A stretch of DNA of 64,000 nt, taken from the NCBI GenBank assembly GCA_036399055.1, contig DASWNX010000030.1:124001-188000 (forward strand), read 5' to 3'. How positions within the stretch are numbered: position 1 is the stretch's first letter; each line of letters starts with the position of its first letter. Under the pieces are notes generated by a model. It was not told the DNA's origin. It ran no database searches and worked only from the letters and a program-made list of their open reading frames with translations. Both the position numbers and the translations under genes were made by a program. Below, in pieces: positions 38,352 to 45,709 of the stretch. This stretch comes from Jatrophihabitans sp. (GTDB taxonomy: Bacteria; Actinomycetota; Actinomycetes; Mycobacteriales; Jatrophihabitantaceae).

Positions 38352-38357
38352 AAGGAG
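38352..38357 (+). promoter_or_regulatory. Ribosome-binding site of glpF
   Basis: AAGGAG seven bases before the ATG at 38365. It rejects an in-frame upstream ATG near 38311. Confidence 0.65.
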
Positions 38358-38364
38358 TCCATCC

Positions 38365-39240
38365 ATGGCCGAGACCACCGATGGCAGGAGGCAAACCCGA
38401 GCCGACGAGGTGCGGGCGGGTCGCACCGATGACGCCCGGGGCGCCATCAAGCCGTTCGTGCCCGGGCTGCAAGGTGAGCTGCTGGCCGAGTTCTGCGGCA
38501 CCTTCATCCTGATCCTGTTCGGACTCGGTGTGGTGGCCCAGGTCGCCGGCGCTGGAATCGGCGATCACGACAGCATCGCCTGGGCCTGGGGGCTGGGCGT
38601 GACGCTGGGCATCTACGTCGCGGGCAAGGTCAGCGGTGCGCACCTCAATCCGGCGATCTCGGTCGCGCTGGCGGTGTTTTCCGGCTTCTCCTGGCGCAAG
38701 GTGCTGCCCTACTCGCTGGCCCAGACCGCCGGCGCCTTCGCGGCCGCGATCCTGGTGCGGTGGAACTACACCGAGGTGCTGGCCAAGGCCGACCCCGGGC
38801 ACACTCTCAAGACCCAGGGGGTCTTCTCCACGCTGCCCGGCAACGGCGTCCTGCCTGTCAGCGAGTACGGCGCGCTGCGTGATCAGATCATCGGCACCGC
38901 AATCCTGGTGTTCGTCGTCTTCGCGCTCACCGATGCCCGCAACCAGTCCCCGCTGGCCAACCTGGCGCCGTTTCTGATCGGGTTGCTGGTGGTCGGGATC
39001 GGCATGGCCTGGGGAACCAACGCCGGCTACGCGATCAACCCGGCCCGCGACTTCGGACCGCGGCTGGCCTCGTTCGTCACCGGTTACGGCACCGCGTTCA
39101 GGGACCAGTACGGCAACTTGTTCTTCTGTGTGCCGATAGTCGGGCCGCTTATCGGCGCGGTGGTGGGCGGCGGCATGTACCGCGCCCTGATCGCCAAGCA
39201 CCTGCCGACCGAGGAGCAGATCGCCGCCAACGAGTCCTGA
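38365..39240 (+). CDS. glpF: Glycerol uptake facilitator (aquaglyceroporin)
   Basis: A 291-residue MIP-family channel with six membrane segments and two half-helices. The two NPA boxes are GAHLNPAIS near residue 95 and [12 protein letters not shown] near residue 215. The Asp after the second NPAR marks the glycerol-conducting branch rather than a strict water channel. An N-terminal hydrophilic extension of about 40 residues is longer than in E. coli GlpF. The ATG at 38365 has AAGGAG seven bases upstream. glpK and glpD follow, so the operon imports glycerol, phosphorylates it and oxidises it to dihydroxyacetone phosphate. Confidence 0.93.
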   Translation: MAETTDGRRQTRADEVRAGRTDDARGAIKPFVPGLQGELLAEFCGTFILILFGLGVVAQVAGAGIGDHDSIAWAWGLGVTLGIYVAGKVSGAHLNPAISVALAVFSGFSWRKVLPYSLAQTAGAFAAAILVRWNYTEVLAKADPGHTLKTQGVFSTLPGNGVLPVSEYGALRDQIIGTAILVFVVFALTDARNQSPLANLAPFLIGLLVVGIGMAWGTNAGYAINPARDFGPRLASFVTGYGTAFRDQYGNLFFCVPIVGPLIGAVVGGGMYRALIAKHLPTEEQIAANES

Positions 39241-39322
39241 ACCACTTTCCCCGCAGCCCGCTCAGCAGAGCAGCCTGCCAGCCGCAGCCCAGCAGGATTC
39301 GTCCCGTCCAAAGGAGATCCAC

Positions 39323-40834
39323 ATGGCCGACTTCGTCGGAGCTATCGACCAGGGAACCACCAGCACCCGCTTCATGATCTTCGACCATGACGGCAACGAG
39401 CGAGGCAAGCACCAGCTCGAGCACTCCCAGATCCTGCCGCAGGCCGGCTGGGTGGAGCACAACCCGGTCGAGATCTGGGAGCGCAGCAGCGCGGTGTTGC
39501 AGACCGCGATCAACGCGGCGGGACTGTCGACCTCGGACTTCGCCGCGCTGGGGATCACCAACCAGCGCGAGACCGCGGTGGTCTGGAACCGCAAGACCGG
39601 ACGGCCCTACTACAACGCCATCGTCTGGCAGGACACCCGCACCGACCGGATCGCCTCGGCCCTGGAACGCGAAGGCAAGGGCGAGGTGATCCGGGCCAAG
39701 GCCGGCCTGCCGCCGGCGACCTACTTCTCGGCAGGCAAGGTGCAGTGGATTCTGGAGAACGTCGACGGTGTCCGGGCTGCCGCCGAGGCAGGTGACGCGG
39801 TGTTCGGCAACACCGACAGCTGGCTGATATGGAACCTGACCGGTGGAACCCGCGGCGGGGTGCACGTCACCGACGTCACCAACGCCAGCCGGACGATGCT
39901 GATGAATCTGCAGACGCTGGACTGGGACGATGAGCTGCTGTCGTTCTTCGACATACCGCGCTCGATGCTGCCCGAGATCCGGCCGTCCTCGGACCCGGCC
40001 GGCTACGGCGAGATCAGCGTTCCCGGCGCGGCGGGCATTGCGCTGACCGGTGACCTCGGCGACCAGCAGGCCGCCACCGTCGGCCAGGTCTGCTTCGCTC
40101 CCGGCGAGGCCAAGAACACCTACGGCACCGGCAACTTCATGCTGCTCAACACCGGTGAGGAGCTGGTCCGCAGCGAGAACGGCCTGCTCACCACGGTGTG
40201 TTACCAGTTCGGCCAAGACAAGCCGGTCTACGCCCTGGAAGGCTCCATCGCGGTCACCGGTTCGGCCGTGCAGTGGCTGCGCGACCAGCTCGGCATTATC
40301 TCCGGCGCCAGCGAGGTCGAGGCCCTGGCCCGCCAGGTCACCGACAACGGCGGCATGTACTTCGTCCCGGCCTTCTCAGGGCTGTTCGCGCCGTACTGGC
40401 GCTCCGACGCCCGGGGCGCGATCGTCGGGCTGTCGCGCTTCAACACCAACGCCCATCTGGCGCGAGCTACCCTGGAATCGATCTGCTACCAGAGCCGAGA
40501 CGTGATCGAAGCGATGGCGCAGGATTCCGGCGTCACCCTCGAGGTGCTGAAGGTGGACGGGGGAGTGACGGCCAACAACCTGTGCATGCAGATGCAGGCT
40601 GACATCCTCGGGGTTCCGGTCAGCCGTCCGGTAGTGGCCGAGACGACCGCGCTCGGCGCCGCCTACGCGGCGGGGCTGGCCGTCGGATTCTGGAAGGACA
40701 CCGATGAACTTCGGGAGAACTGGAATGAGTCCCAGCGCTGGTCCCCGGAGTGGACCGACGAGCAGCGCGCCGGCGGCTACGCCGGCTGGAAGAAAGCCAT
40801 CGAGCGCACACTGGACTGGGTCGACGTCGACTGA
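39323..40834 (+). CDS. glpK: Glycerol kinase
   Basis: A 503-residue FGGY-family kinase making sn-glycerol 3-phosphate. [15 protein letters not shown] opens the nucleotide-binding fold. Other signatures are [50 protein letters not shown] and the C-terminal [15 protein letters not shown]. Length is standard. The ATG at 39323 has a full AAAGGAG site at six bases. Glycerol kinases are usually inhibited by fructose 1,6-bisphosphate or controlled by PTS phosphorylation; neither can be judged safely here. Located 82 bases after glpF and 36 before glpD. Confidence 0.97.
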   Translation: MADFVGAIDQGTTSTRFMIFDHDGNERGKHQLEHSQILPQAGWVEHNPVEIWERSSAVLQTAINAAGLSTSDFAALGITNQRETAVVWNRKTGRPYYNAIVWQDTRTDRIASALEREGKGEVIRAKAGLPPATYFSAGKVQWILENVDGVRAAAEAGDAVFGNTDSWLIWNLTGGTRGGVHVTDVTNASRTMLMNLQTLDWDDELLSFFDIPRSMLPEIRPSSDPAGYGEISVPGAAGIALTGDLGDQQAATVGQVCFAPGEAKNTYGTGNFMLLNTGEELVRSENGLLTTVCYQFGQDKPVYALEGSIAVTGSAVQWLRDQLGIISGASEVEALARQVTDNGGMYFVPAFSGLFAPYWRSDARGAIVGLSRFNTNAHLARATLESICYQSRDVIEAMAQDSGVTLEVLKVDGGVTANNLCMQMQADILGVPVSRPVVAETTALGAAYAAGLAVGFWKDTDELRENWNESQRWSPEWTDEQRAGGYAGWKKAIERTLDWVDVD

Positions 40835-40870
40835 AGGCCCTGTCCCGGACGTTGCAAAGAAAGGCAGTCA

Positions 40871-42604
40871 ATGACCGCCAACGCCATGTCACCGGCCAAT
40901 CGCGACGAGGCCCTGGCCGCCATGCGCGAGGCTCCCGAGCTCGACGTGCTGATCGTCGGAGGCGGTGTGGTGGGCGCCGGCGCCGCCCTGGACGCGGTGA
41001 CCCGTGGCCTGTCGACGGCGATCGTGGAGGCGCGCGACTGGGCCAGCGGCACGTCCAGCCGCTCCAGCAAGCTGATTCACGGCGGCCTCCGCTACCTGGA
41101 GATGCTGGACTTCGGCCTGGTGCGCGAGGCGTTGCATGAACGCGGCCTGCTCACCCAGCACATCGCGCCGCACCTGATCCGGCCGGTGCCGTTCCTCTAC
41201 CCGCTCACTCACCGGGTGTGGGAACGGCCCTACGTCGGGGCGGGCGTGCTGCTCTACGACACGATGGGCACCGCCGGCGGCAGCTCCCGCGGGCTGCCGC
41301 ACCACCGGCATCTGAGCAAGCGCCGGGCGCTGCGGGAGGCGCCCTGCCTGTCGCCGGACTCGCTCACCGGGGCGGTGCAGTACTGGGACGCCCAGGTCGA
41401 CGACGCTCGGCACACCATGACGGTGGTGCGGACGGCGGTGGCCTTCGGCGCGCTGGCGGCCAACCGCACCCGGGTCCTGGACTTCTGCCACCAGGGCGGG
41501 CGGGTCACCGGCGCCCGGGTGGTGGACCTGGAGACCGGTGAGGAGTTCGACGTCCGGGCCAAGCAGGTGATCAACGCCACCGGGGTCTGGACCGATGAGA
41601 CCCAGCAGCTGGCCGACACCCGCGGCCAGTTCCAGGTCAGGGCCTCCAAGGGCGTGCACCTGGTGGTGCCCAGGGACCGGCTGCAGTCGAGCACCGGGAT
41701 CATCCTGCGCACCGAGACCAGCGTGCTGTTCGTGATCCCGTGGGGCCGGCACTGGATCATCGGCACCACCGACACGGATTGGAACCTCGACCTGGCGCAC
41801 CCGGCGGCCAGCGCGCGTGACATCGACTACTTGCTGGACCAGGTCAACTCGGTGCTGTCCTCACCGCTGTCGCGGGCCGACGTCGAGGGCGTCTACGCCG
41901 GGCTGCGACCGCTGCTGTCCGGCGAGTCGGAGTCAACCTCGAAGCTGTCCCGTGAGCACGTGGTCGGGCATCCGGTGCCCGGGCTGGTGGTGATCGCCGG
42001 CGGCAAGTACACCACCTACCGGGTGATGGGCCGCGACGCCGTCGACGAGGCGGTCCGTGGGATGGACGGCAGAGTGCCGGACTCGGTCACCGAGAAGATC
42101 CCGCTGGTCGGCGCCGAAGGCTGGGAGGGGGTGCGTAACCAGCGTCATCAACTGGCCGCCCGATCCGGCCTGCACGTGGTGCGCATCGACCACCTGCTCG
42201 GACGCTACGGCAGCCTGATACACGAGGTGCTCGACCTGATCGCCGCGGACCCGTCGCTGGCCGAGCCGCTGCCCGGAGTCGATGACTACCTGCGCGCCGA
42301 GGTGGTCTACGCCGTGACGCACGAGGGCGCCCGGCACCTGGACGACGTGCTGGCCCGGCGAACCCGGGCTTCGATCGAGGCCTGGGACCGGGGGGTGTCG
42401 GCCGCGCCGGTGGCGGCCAAGCTGATGGCCGCCCACCTCGGCTGGGACAAGGCGCACATCGCCACCGAGGTCGAGCATTACCTGGCCAGGGTCGCCGCTG
42501 AGCGGGAGTCCCAGGAGCAGCCCGACGACGCCACCGCCGACGCCGCCCGGCTCGGCGCGGTCGACATCGTCCCGCTGACGCCGCTGACCCCCCGCGCCTC
42601 CTGA
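40871..42604 (+). CDS. glpD: Glycerol-3-phosphate dehydrogenase (FAD, aerobic type)
   Basis: A 577-residue flavoprotein that oxidises glycerol 3-phosphate to dihydroxyacetone phosphate and passes electrons to the quinone pool at the membrane. The FAD-binding loop is VLIVGGGVVGAGAALDA near residue 27, followed by the GlpD signature GTSSRSSKLIHGGLRYLE. IPWGRHWIIGTTDTDW and AGLRPLL are also typical. The C-terminal DAO_C domain is complete. The ATG at 40871 has AAAGG six bases upstream. It is the last gene of the glycerol operon; a GC-rich repeat array and a palindrome follow. Confidence 0.96.
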   Translation: MTANAMSPANRDEALAAMREAPELDVLIVGGGVVGAGAALDAVTRGLSTAIVEARDWASGTSSRSSKLIHGGLRYLEMLDFGLVREALHERGLLTQHIAPHLIRPVPFLYPLTHRVWERPYVGAGVLLYDTMGTAGGSSRGLPHHRHLSKRRALREAPCLSPDSLTGAVQYWDAQVDDARHTMTVVRTAVAFGALAANRTRVLDFCHQGGRVTGARVVDLETGEEFDVRAKQVINATGVWTDETQQLADTRGQFQVRASKGVHLVVPRDRLQSSTGIILRTETSVLFVIPWGRHWIIGTTDTDWNLDLAHPAASARDIDYLLDQVNSVLSSPLSRADVEGVYAGLRPLLSGESESTSKLSREHVVGHPVPGLVVIAGGKYTTYRVMGRDAVDEAVRGMDGRVPDSVTEKIPLVGAEGWEGVRNQRHQLAARSGLHVVRIDHLLGRYGSLIHEVLDLIAADPSLAEPLPGVDDYLRAEVVYAVTHEGARHLDDVLARRTRASIEAWDRGVSAAPVAAKLMAAHLGWDKAHIATEVEHYLARVAAERESQEQPDDATADAARLGAVDIVPLTPLTPRAS

Positions 42605-42612
42605 GCCTTCTC

Positions 42613-42727
42613 GCGCGCGTCCTTCCCCGCGCGCGTCCTTCCGCGCGCGTCCTTTCCCGCGCGTCCTTTCCCGCGCGTCCTTCCGCGCGCGTCCTTCCGC
42701 GCGCGTCCTTCCCGCGCGTCCTTCCCC
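42613..42727. repeat. GC-rich tandem array of eight 12-16 bp units
   Basis: Eight units of the form GCGCG(CG)TCCTT(T)CC(CC) lie end to end, starting nine bases after the glpD stop. The head of a ninth unit (GCGCGTC) merges into the palindromic element at 42730. Unit length varies by CG and C runs, the pattern expected of replication slippage. No protein is credible in any frame. Confidence 0.85.
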
Positions 42728-42729
42728 GC

Positions 42730-42773
42730 GCGTCATGCTCTGCGGTGGTCATGACCACCGCAGAGCATGACGC
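42730..42773. repeat. 44-bp palindromic element, copy P1
   Basis: A perfect palindrome whose 22-base arms begin GCGTCATGCTCTGCGGTGGT. It lies between the convergent glpD and methyltransferase genes, where it could also stop transcription. A copy differing at one central base lies at 43756 and a diverged copy at 44810. Confidence 0.92.
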
Positions 42774-42809
42774 TGGCTCAGTGAGCCCCAGGACGCCAGG
42801 CTGGCCGGG

Positions 42810-43487
42810 TCAGGCGTGGGCCGTGACGATGATGCGGTCGCGCGGGCCCGACAGCGGCTTCTGGTAGGTGAAGGCGGTGCTGGTGACGTCGCGGAACCCG
42901 CACGTCTGGACCTGCTGGCGCAGGTAGGCCTGAGAGAACCAGAAGTACCCCGGCACCTTTGGATTCTCCTGCACCTCGGCGTCGGTGCGCGGCGGGTCAT
43001 TGGACAGGACCAGCGCGCCACCCTCGGGCAGCCAGGACTTGAAGCGCTCGAGAAGGGACTGCAAGCCGGTCCCAGGATCGTAGAGGTGGCCAGGGCTGCC
43101 GTCGGCGTAGAGCACGGTCCACGGGCCGGGGGGCGGCGTCCAGTCGAGGACGTCGGCGCACACCGCGTCGACGCCCTTGGCCGTTGCCAGTTCGACCGCC
43201 TGCTCCAGCGCGTCCACCCCGAGCACCCGGAAGCCGTCGGCCGCGATCCCGGCCTCGATCATCGCGTTCCCGCACCCGACGCTCAGGAGCCCGGGGTCCG
43301 GGCTCTCAGCGAGCAACCGGCGGAGCGTTTCGGCCATGAACTGCTGGTAAGGAGCGCTGGACGTGGCCGGGGTGGTCACGTCGCCCCGTCCCGCGCCCTT
43401 CTCCCAGATGTGATAAATGCTGGGTTCACCGTCGTTGTCGTGCAGGTAGTAGTCGCGGACCGCTTGAACCTGCTCGGTGTCAGACAT
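42810..43487 (-). CDS. Class I SAM-dependent methyltransferase, substrate unknown
   Basis: A 225-residue Rossmann-fold methyltransferase. Motif I is LLSVGCGNAMIE near residue 71 (the SAM-binding Gly-rich loop), motif II acidic residue is in VLGVDAL, and VCADVLDW follows as motif III. A GGALVLSNDPP strand closes the core. The N-terminal 60 residues (QAVRDYYLHDNDGEPSIYHIWEKG) do not resemble a family I can name, so the acceptor is unknown. The ATG at 43487 has AGGA eight bases upstream; codons further out lie in repetitive sequence. The gene is bracketed by palindromes P1 and P2 and faces glpD, so it is not part of the glycerol operon. Confidence 0.8.
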   Translation of the reverse strand: MSDTEQVQAVRDYYLHDNDGEPSIYHIWEKGAGRGDVTTPATSSAPYQQFMAETLRRLLAESPDPGLLSVGCGNAMIEAGIAADGFRVLGVDALEQAVELATAKGVDAVCADVLDWTPPPGPWTVLYADGSPGHLYDPGTGLQSLLERFKSWLPEGGALVLSNDPPRTDAEVQENPKVPGYFWFSQAYLRQQVQTCGFRDVTSTAFTYQKPLSGPRDRIIVTAHA

Positions 43488-43574
43488 CTGGATATCCTTC
43501 CTCGCGTGTGACCCGAATTGCGCGTGTCTTTGCTGACCCGTGAATGGATTGTCGCGCGATGGCGTGGTAGCGCA

Positions 43575-43671
43575 ATGGCGCCTGGCGCCGCGGTCGTGAC
43601 GGTGATGGCGCCTGGCGTCTGGCGCCGCGGTCGTGACGGTGATGGCGCCTGGCTCCGCGGTCGTGCCGGTG
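43575..43671. repeat. Three tandem 30-37 bp repeats
   Basis: Units start with ATGGCGCCTGGC and end with GCGGTCGTGACGGTG or -CCGGTG, at 43575-43604, 43605-43641 and 43642-43671. The middle unit carries a seven-base internal duplication. They lie upstream of the methyltransferase gene. Confidence 0.85.
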
Positions 43672-43755
43672 ACATCGAGGCGAGGGACCCGGGCGTCCTG
43701 GCCCGCCTCCTGCGGCATGCCGGTCATGACGTCCGCCGAGGTCGAGCATCACCGC

Positions 43756-43799
43756 GCGTCATGCTCTGCGGTGGTGATGACCACCGCAGAGCATGACGC
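43756..43799. repeat. 44-bp palindromic element, copy P2
   Basis: Two 20-base arms GCGTCATGCTCTGCGGTGGT and its complement around GATG. It differs from P1 at one of 44 bases, in the centre. It lies between divergent genes, so it cannot be a terminator for either. Confidence 0.92.
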
Positions 43800-43895
43800 T
43801 TGACGCCGAGGGCAGTCCGTCCACAGCGGCCAAGCCCGTCCACAGAAGAGCGCCGAACCGGTGTCTAGGGCGGCACGGAGCCGCATGCTGCTGCC

Positions 43896-44801
43896 ATGCC
43901 AAGCCGTGCGGAGACCAACCCTGGCGTTTGGACACCGAGGGCCGTCATGTCCCGTTCGGCGCTGTACGCCTCCGGCGTGAGCCAGAACCGGTTACGGGCC
44001 CAGCTGGCGGCGGGCCGCTGGCAGCTGTGCGGTCGGGCGGTGGTGCTGCACAACGGTCCGTTGCCCAGACGCCAACTGTGGGATGCGGCATTGATCAACG
44101 TCGGCCCACGGGCGATGCTGACCGGCTTCACGGCGGCCGAGCACCTGGGTCTGCGCGGGTGGGTGAGGAACTGGGTCGACGTGCTTGCCCCGGCTGGCGC
44201 CACCGCGCCGGACGTCGCGGGCCTGCCCATCCGGCTGCACCGGACGAGGTTGTGGCAGGTCGCCGGAGATGCGACGGCCTATCGATGTCAAGCCCTTCCG
44301 TTGGCTCTGGTCATCGCGGCTCGCGACTTCGACAGTCCGAGGCCTGCCTGTGGACTGATGGCCGCAGCCGTGCAGCAGCGGCTGGCTGACGCGCCGGCGC
44401 TGCTGCGGGCGGTTCAGTCACCGCATTGCACCAGGCACCGACCGAGCCTGAGGGCAGCGCTGGGCGACATCGCCGGCGGATCGCAGGCATTGAGTGAGCT
44501 CGACTTCGCCGCACTCTGCCGCCGACACCGGTTACCTGCTCCGATCAAGCAGGCGGTACGCCTGGACGGCATGGGCAGGCGGCGATACCTGGACGCCTCG
44601 TGGCGGCGGCGGGACGGCAGGCTGATCGGAGTCGAGGTTGACGGCGCGCTGCATCTGCGTCCTCAGCACTGGTGGGCAGATCAACAGCGGCAGAACGAGC
44701 TGGTGCTTGATGACACCATGATCCTGCGCTTCCCTAGCTTCGTCCTACGAACGGAGGAAGCGACTGTCGCCCGCCAGCTCCGACGAGCGTTGTGGCTATA
44801 A
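43896..44801 (+). CDS. AbiEi-like/DUF559 domain protein (predicted PD-(D/E)XK nuclease fold)
   Basis: A 301-residue protein. The N-terminal part resembles the winged-helix AbiEi antitoxin domain common in actinobacteria (LYASGVSQNRLRAQLAAGRWQ, residues 23-43). The C-terminal part, about 195-301, matches DUF559/Vsr-like proteins: LSELDFAALCRRHRLP, RRYLDASW, GVEVDGALH and WADQQRQNEL, ending in a buried RFPSFVLR strand. The E, D and E-V-D residues fit a PD-(D/E)XK nuclease core. No AbiEii-type toxin lies next to it. Start at the ATG at 43896 is uncertain because no ribosome-binding site is visible; 43947 is an alternative. It lies between palindromes P2 and P3. Confidence 0.75.
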   Translation: MPSRAETNPGVWTPRAVMSRSALYASGVSQNRLRAQLAAGRWQLCGRAVVLHNGPLPRRQLWDAALINVGPRAMLTGFTAAEHLGLRGWVRNWVDVLAPAGATAPDVAGLPIRLHRTRLWQVAGDATAYRCQALPLALVIAARDFDSPRPACGLMAAAVQQRLADAPALLRAVQSPHCTRHRPSLRAALGDIAGGSQALSELDFAALCRRHRLPAPIKQAVRLDGMGRRRYLDASWRRRDGRLIGVEVDGALHLRPQHWWADQQRQNELVLDDTMILRFPSFVLRTEEATVARQLRRALWL

Positions 44802-44809
44802 GCCGCCGC

Positions 44810-44853
44810 GCGTCATGCCCTGCGGTCGTGATAGCCACCTGTCAGCATGACGC
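44810..44853. repeat. 44-bp palindromic element, diverged copy P3
   Basis: Same length as P1 and P2, with identical outer nine bases at both ends and 36 of 44 bases shared with P2. The arms are no longer perfectly complementary. An extra half-copy, GGGGCATGACGCGC, follows at 44856-44869 and pairs with GCGCGTCATGCCC at 44808-44820. Confidence 0.8.
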
Positions 44854-44928
44854 GAGGGGCATGACGCGCGGGTGTCAGCCGCCGCGCGAGACCCAGCCTC
44901 GCGGTGAGGCGACCGGACGCGTGAGGGC

Positions 44929-45678
44929 TCAGACGCGGCGGAACAGCAGCGCCTGCTTGACTTCGGAGATCGCCTTGGTGATCTGGATGCCGCGGGGGCA
45001 GGCCTCGGTGCAGTTGAAGGTGGTCCGGCAGCGCCAGACGCCTTCGCGGTCGTTGAGGATCTCCAGCCGTTCCTCAGCGCCCTGGTCCCGGGAGTCGAAG
45101 ATGAACCGGTGCGCGTTCACGATCGCGGCCGGCCCGAAGTACGAGCCGTCGGTCCAGAACACCGGGCAGGACGTCGTGCAGGCGGCGCACAGGATGCACT
45201 TGGTGGTGTCGTCGTAGCGGTCGCGGTCGGCCTGGGACTGCAACCACTCCTTGGTCGGCGGGTTGCCGCCGGTGATCAGGAACGGCTTGACCGCGCGATA
45301 AGCCTCGAAGAACGGCTCCATGTCGACGACCAGGTCCTTCTCGACCGGCAGCCCCTTGATCGGCTCGATGGTGATCTTGGCCGGCATGTCCTTCATCAGC
45401 ACCTTGCAGGCCAGCCGGTTGACGCCGTTGATCCGCATCGCGTCCGAGCCGCACACCCCGTGCGCACAGGACCGGCGGAAGGTCAGCGTGCCGTCCTGCT
45501 CGTCCTTGATCTTCATCAGCAGGTTGAGCACCCGGTCAGTGGGGTACGCCTGCACCTGGTAGGTCACCCAGCTGACCTCGTCAGAGACCTCTGGGTTGTA
45601 CCGGCGGATCTTGACCTCGACGGTGCGCGCCTGCGGCGCCTCGACGGCGGCGGAGCGGCGTTCGGTTACAGGGGTCAT
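44929..45678 (-). CDS. sdhB: Succinate dehydrogenase iron-sulfur subunit
   Basis: A 249-residue electron-transfer subunit of complex II. The [2Fe-2S] ligands are in RRSCAHGVCGSDAM and RLAC near residues 70-90. The [4Fe-4S] ligands are in CILCAACTTSCP near residue 162, and the [3Fe-4S] ligands in CRTTFNCTEACPRG near residue 218. It docks SdhA onto the membrane subunits. The ATG at 45678 has a GAGAG stretch about eleven bases upstream. It is the last gene of sdhCDAB. Convergent with the island gene, with palindrome P3 between them. Confidence 0.97.
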   Translation of the reverse strand: MTPVTERRSAAVEAPQARTVEVKIRRYNPEVSDEVSWVTYQVQAYPTDRVLNLLMKIKDEQDGTLTFRRSCAHGVCGSDAMRINGVNRLACKVLMKDMPAKITIEPIKGLPVEKDLVVDMEPFFEAYRAVKPFLITGGNPPTKEWLQSQADRDRYDDTTKCILCAACTTSCPVFWTDGSYFGPAAIVNAHRFIFDSRDQGAEERLEILNDREGVWRCRTTFNCTEACPRGIQITKAISEVKQALLFRRV

Positions 45679-45709
45679 AAGGGATCAGCTCTCTCGGCAG
45701 CGGGGTGAG

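Larger units (their letters stand above)
43488..43895. other. 408-bp divergent intergenic region with tandem repeats and palindrome P2
   Basis: This gap separates the two divergently transcribed island genes. It holds, in order, the methyltransferase leader, three 30-37 base tandem repeats (43575-43671), palindrome P2 (43756-43799) and about 95 bases before the AbiEi-like ATG. Frames open through the repeats look like low-complexity artefacts. I found no convincing -35/-10 pair. Confidence 0.5.

Noticed and set aside
42613..43799. CRISPR array
   Set aside because: Units abut without unique spacers, unit lengths vary, and no cas genes are present.
43896..44801. Complete AbiE type IV toxin-antitoxin system
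   Set aside because: Only an AbiEi-like domain is seen; no nucleotidyltransferase toxin gene lies next to it.
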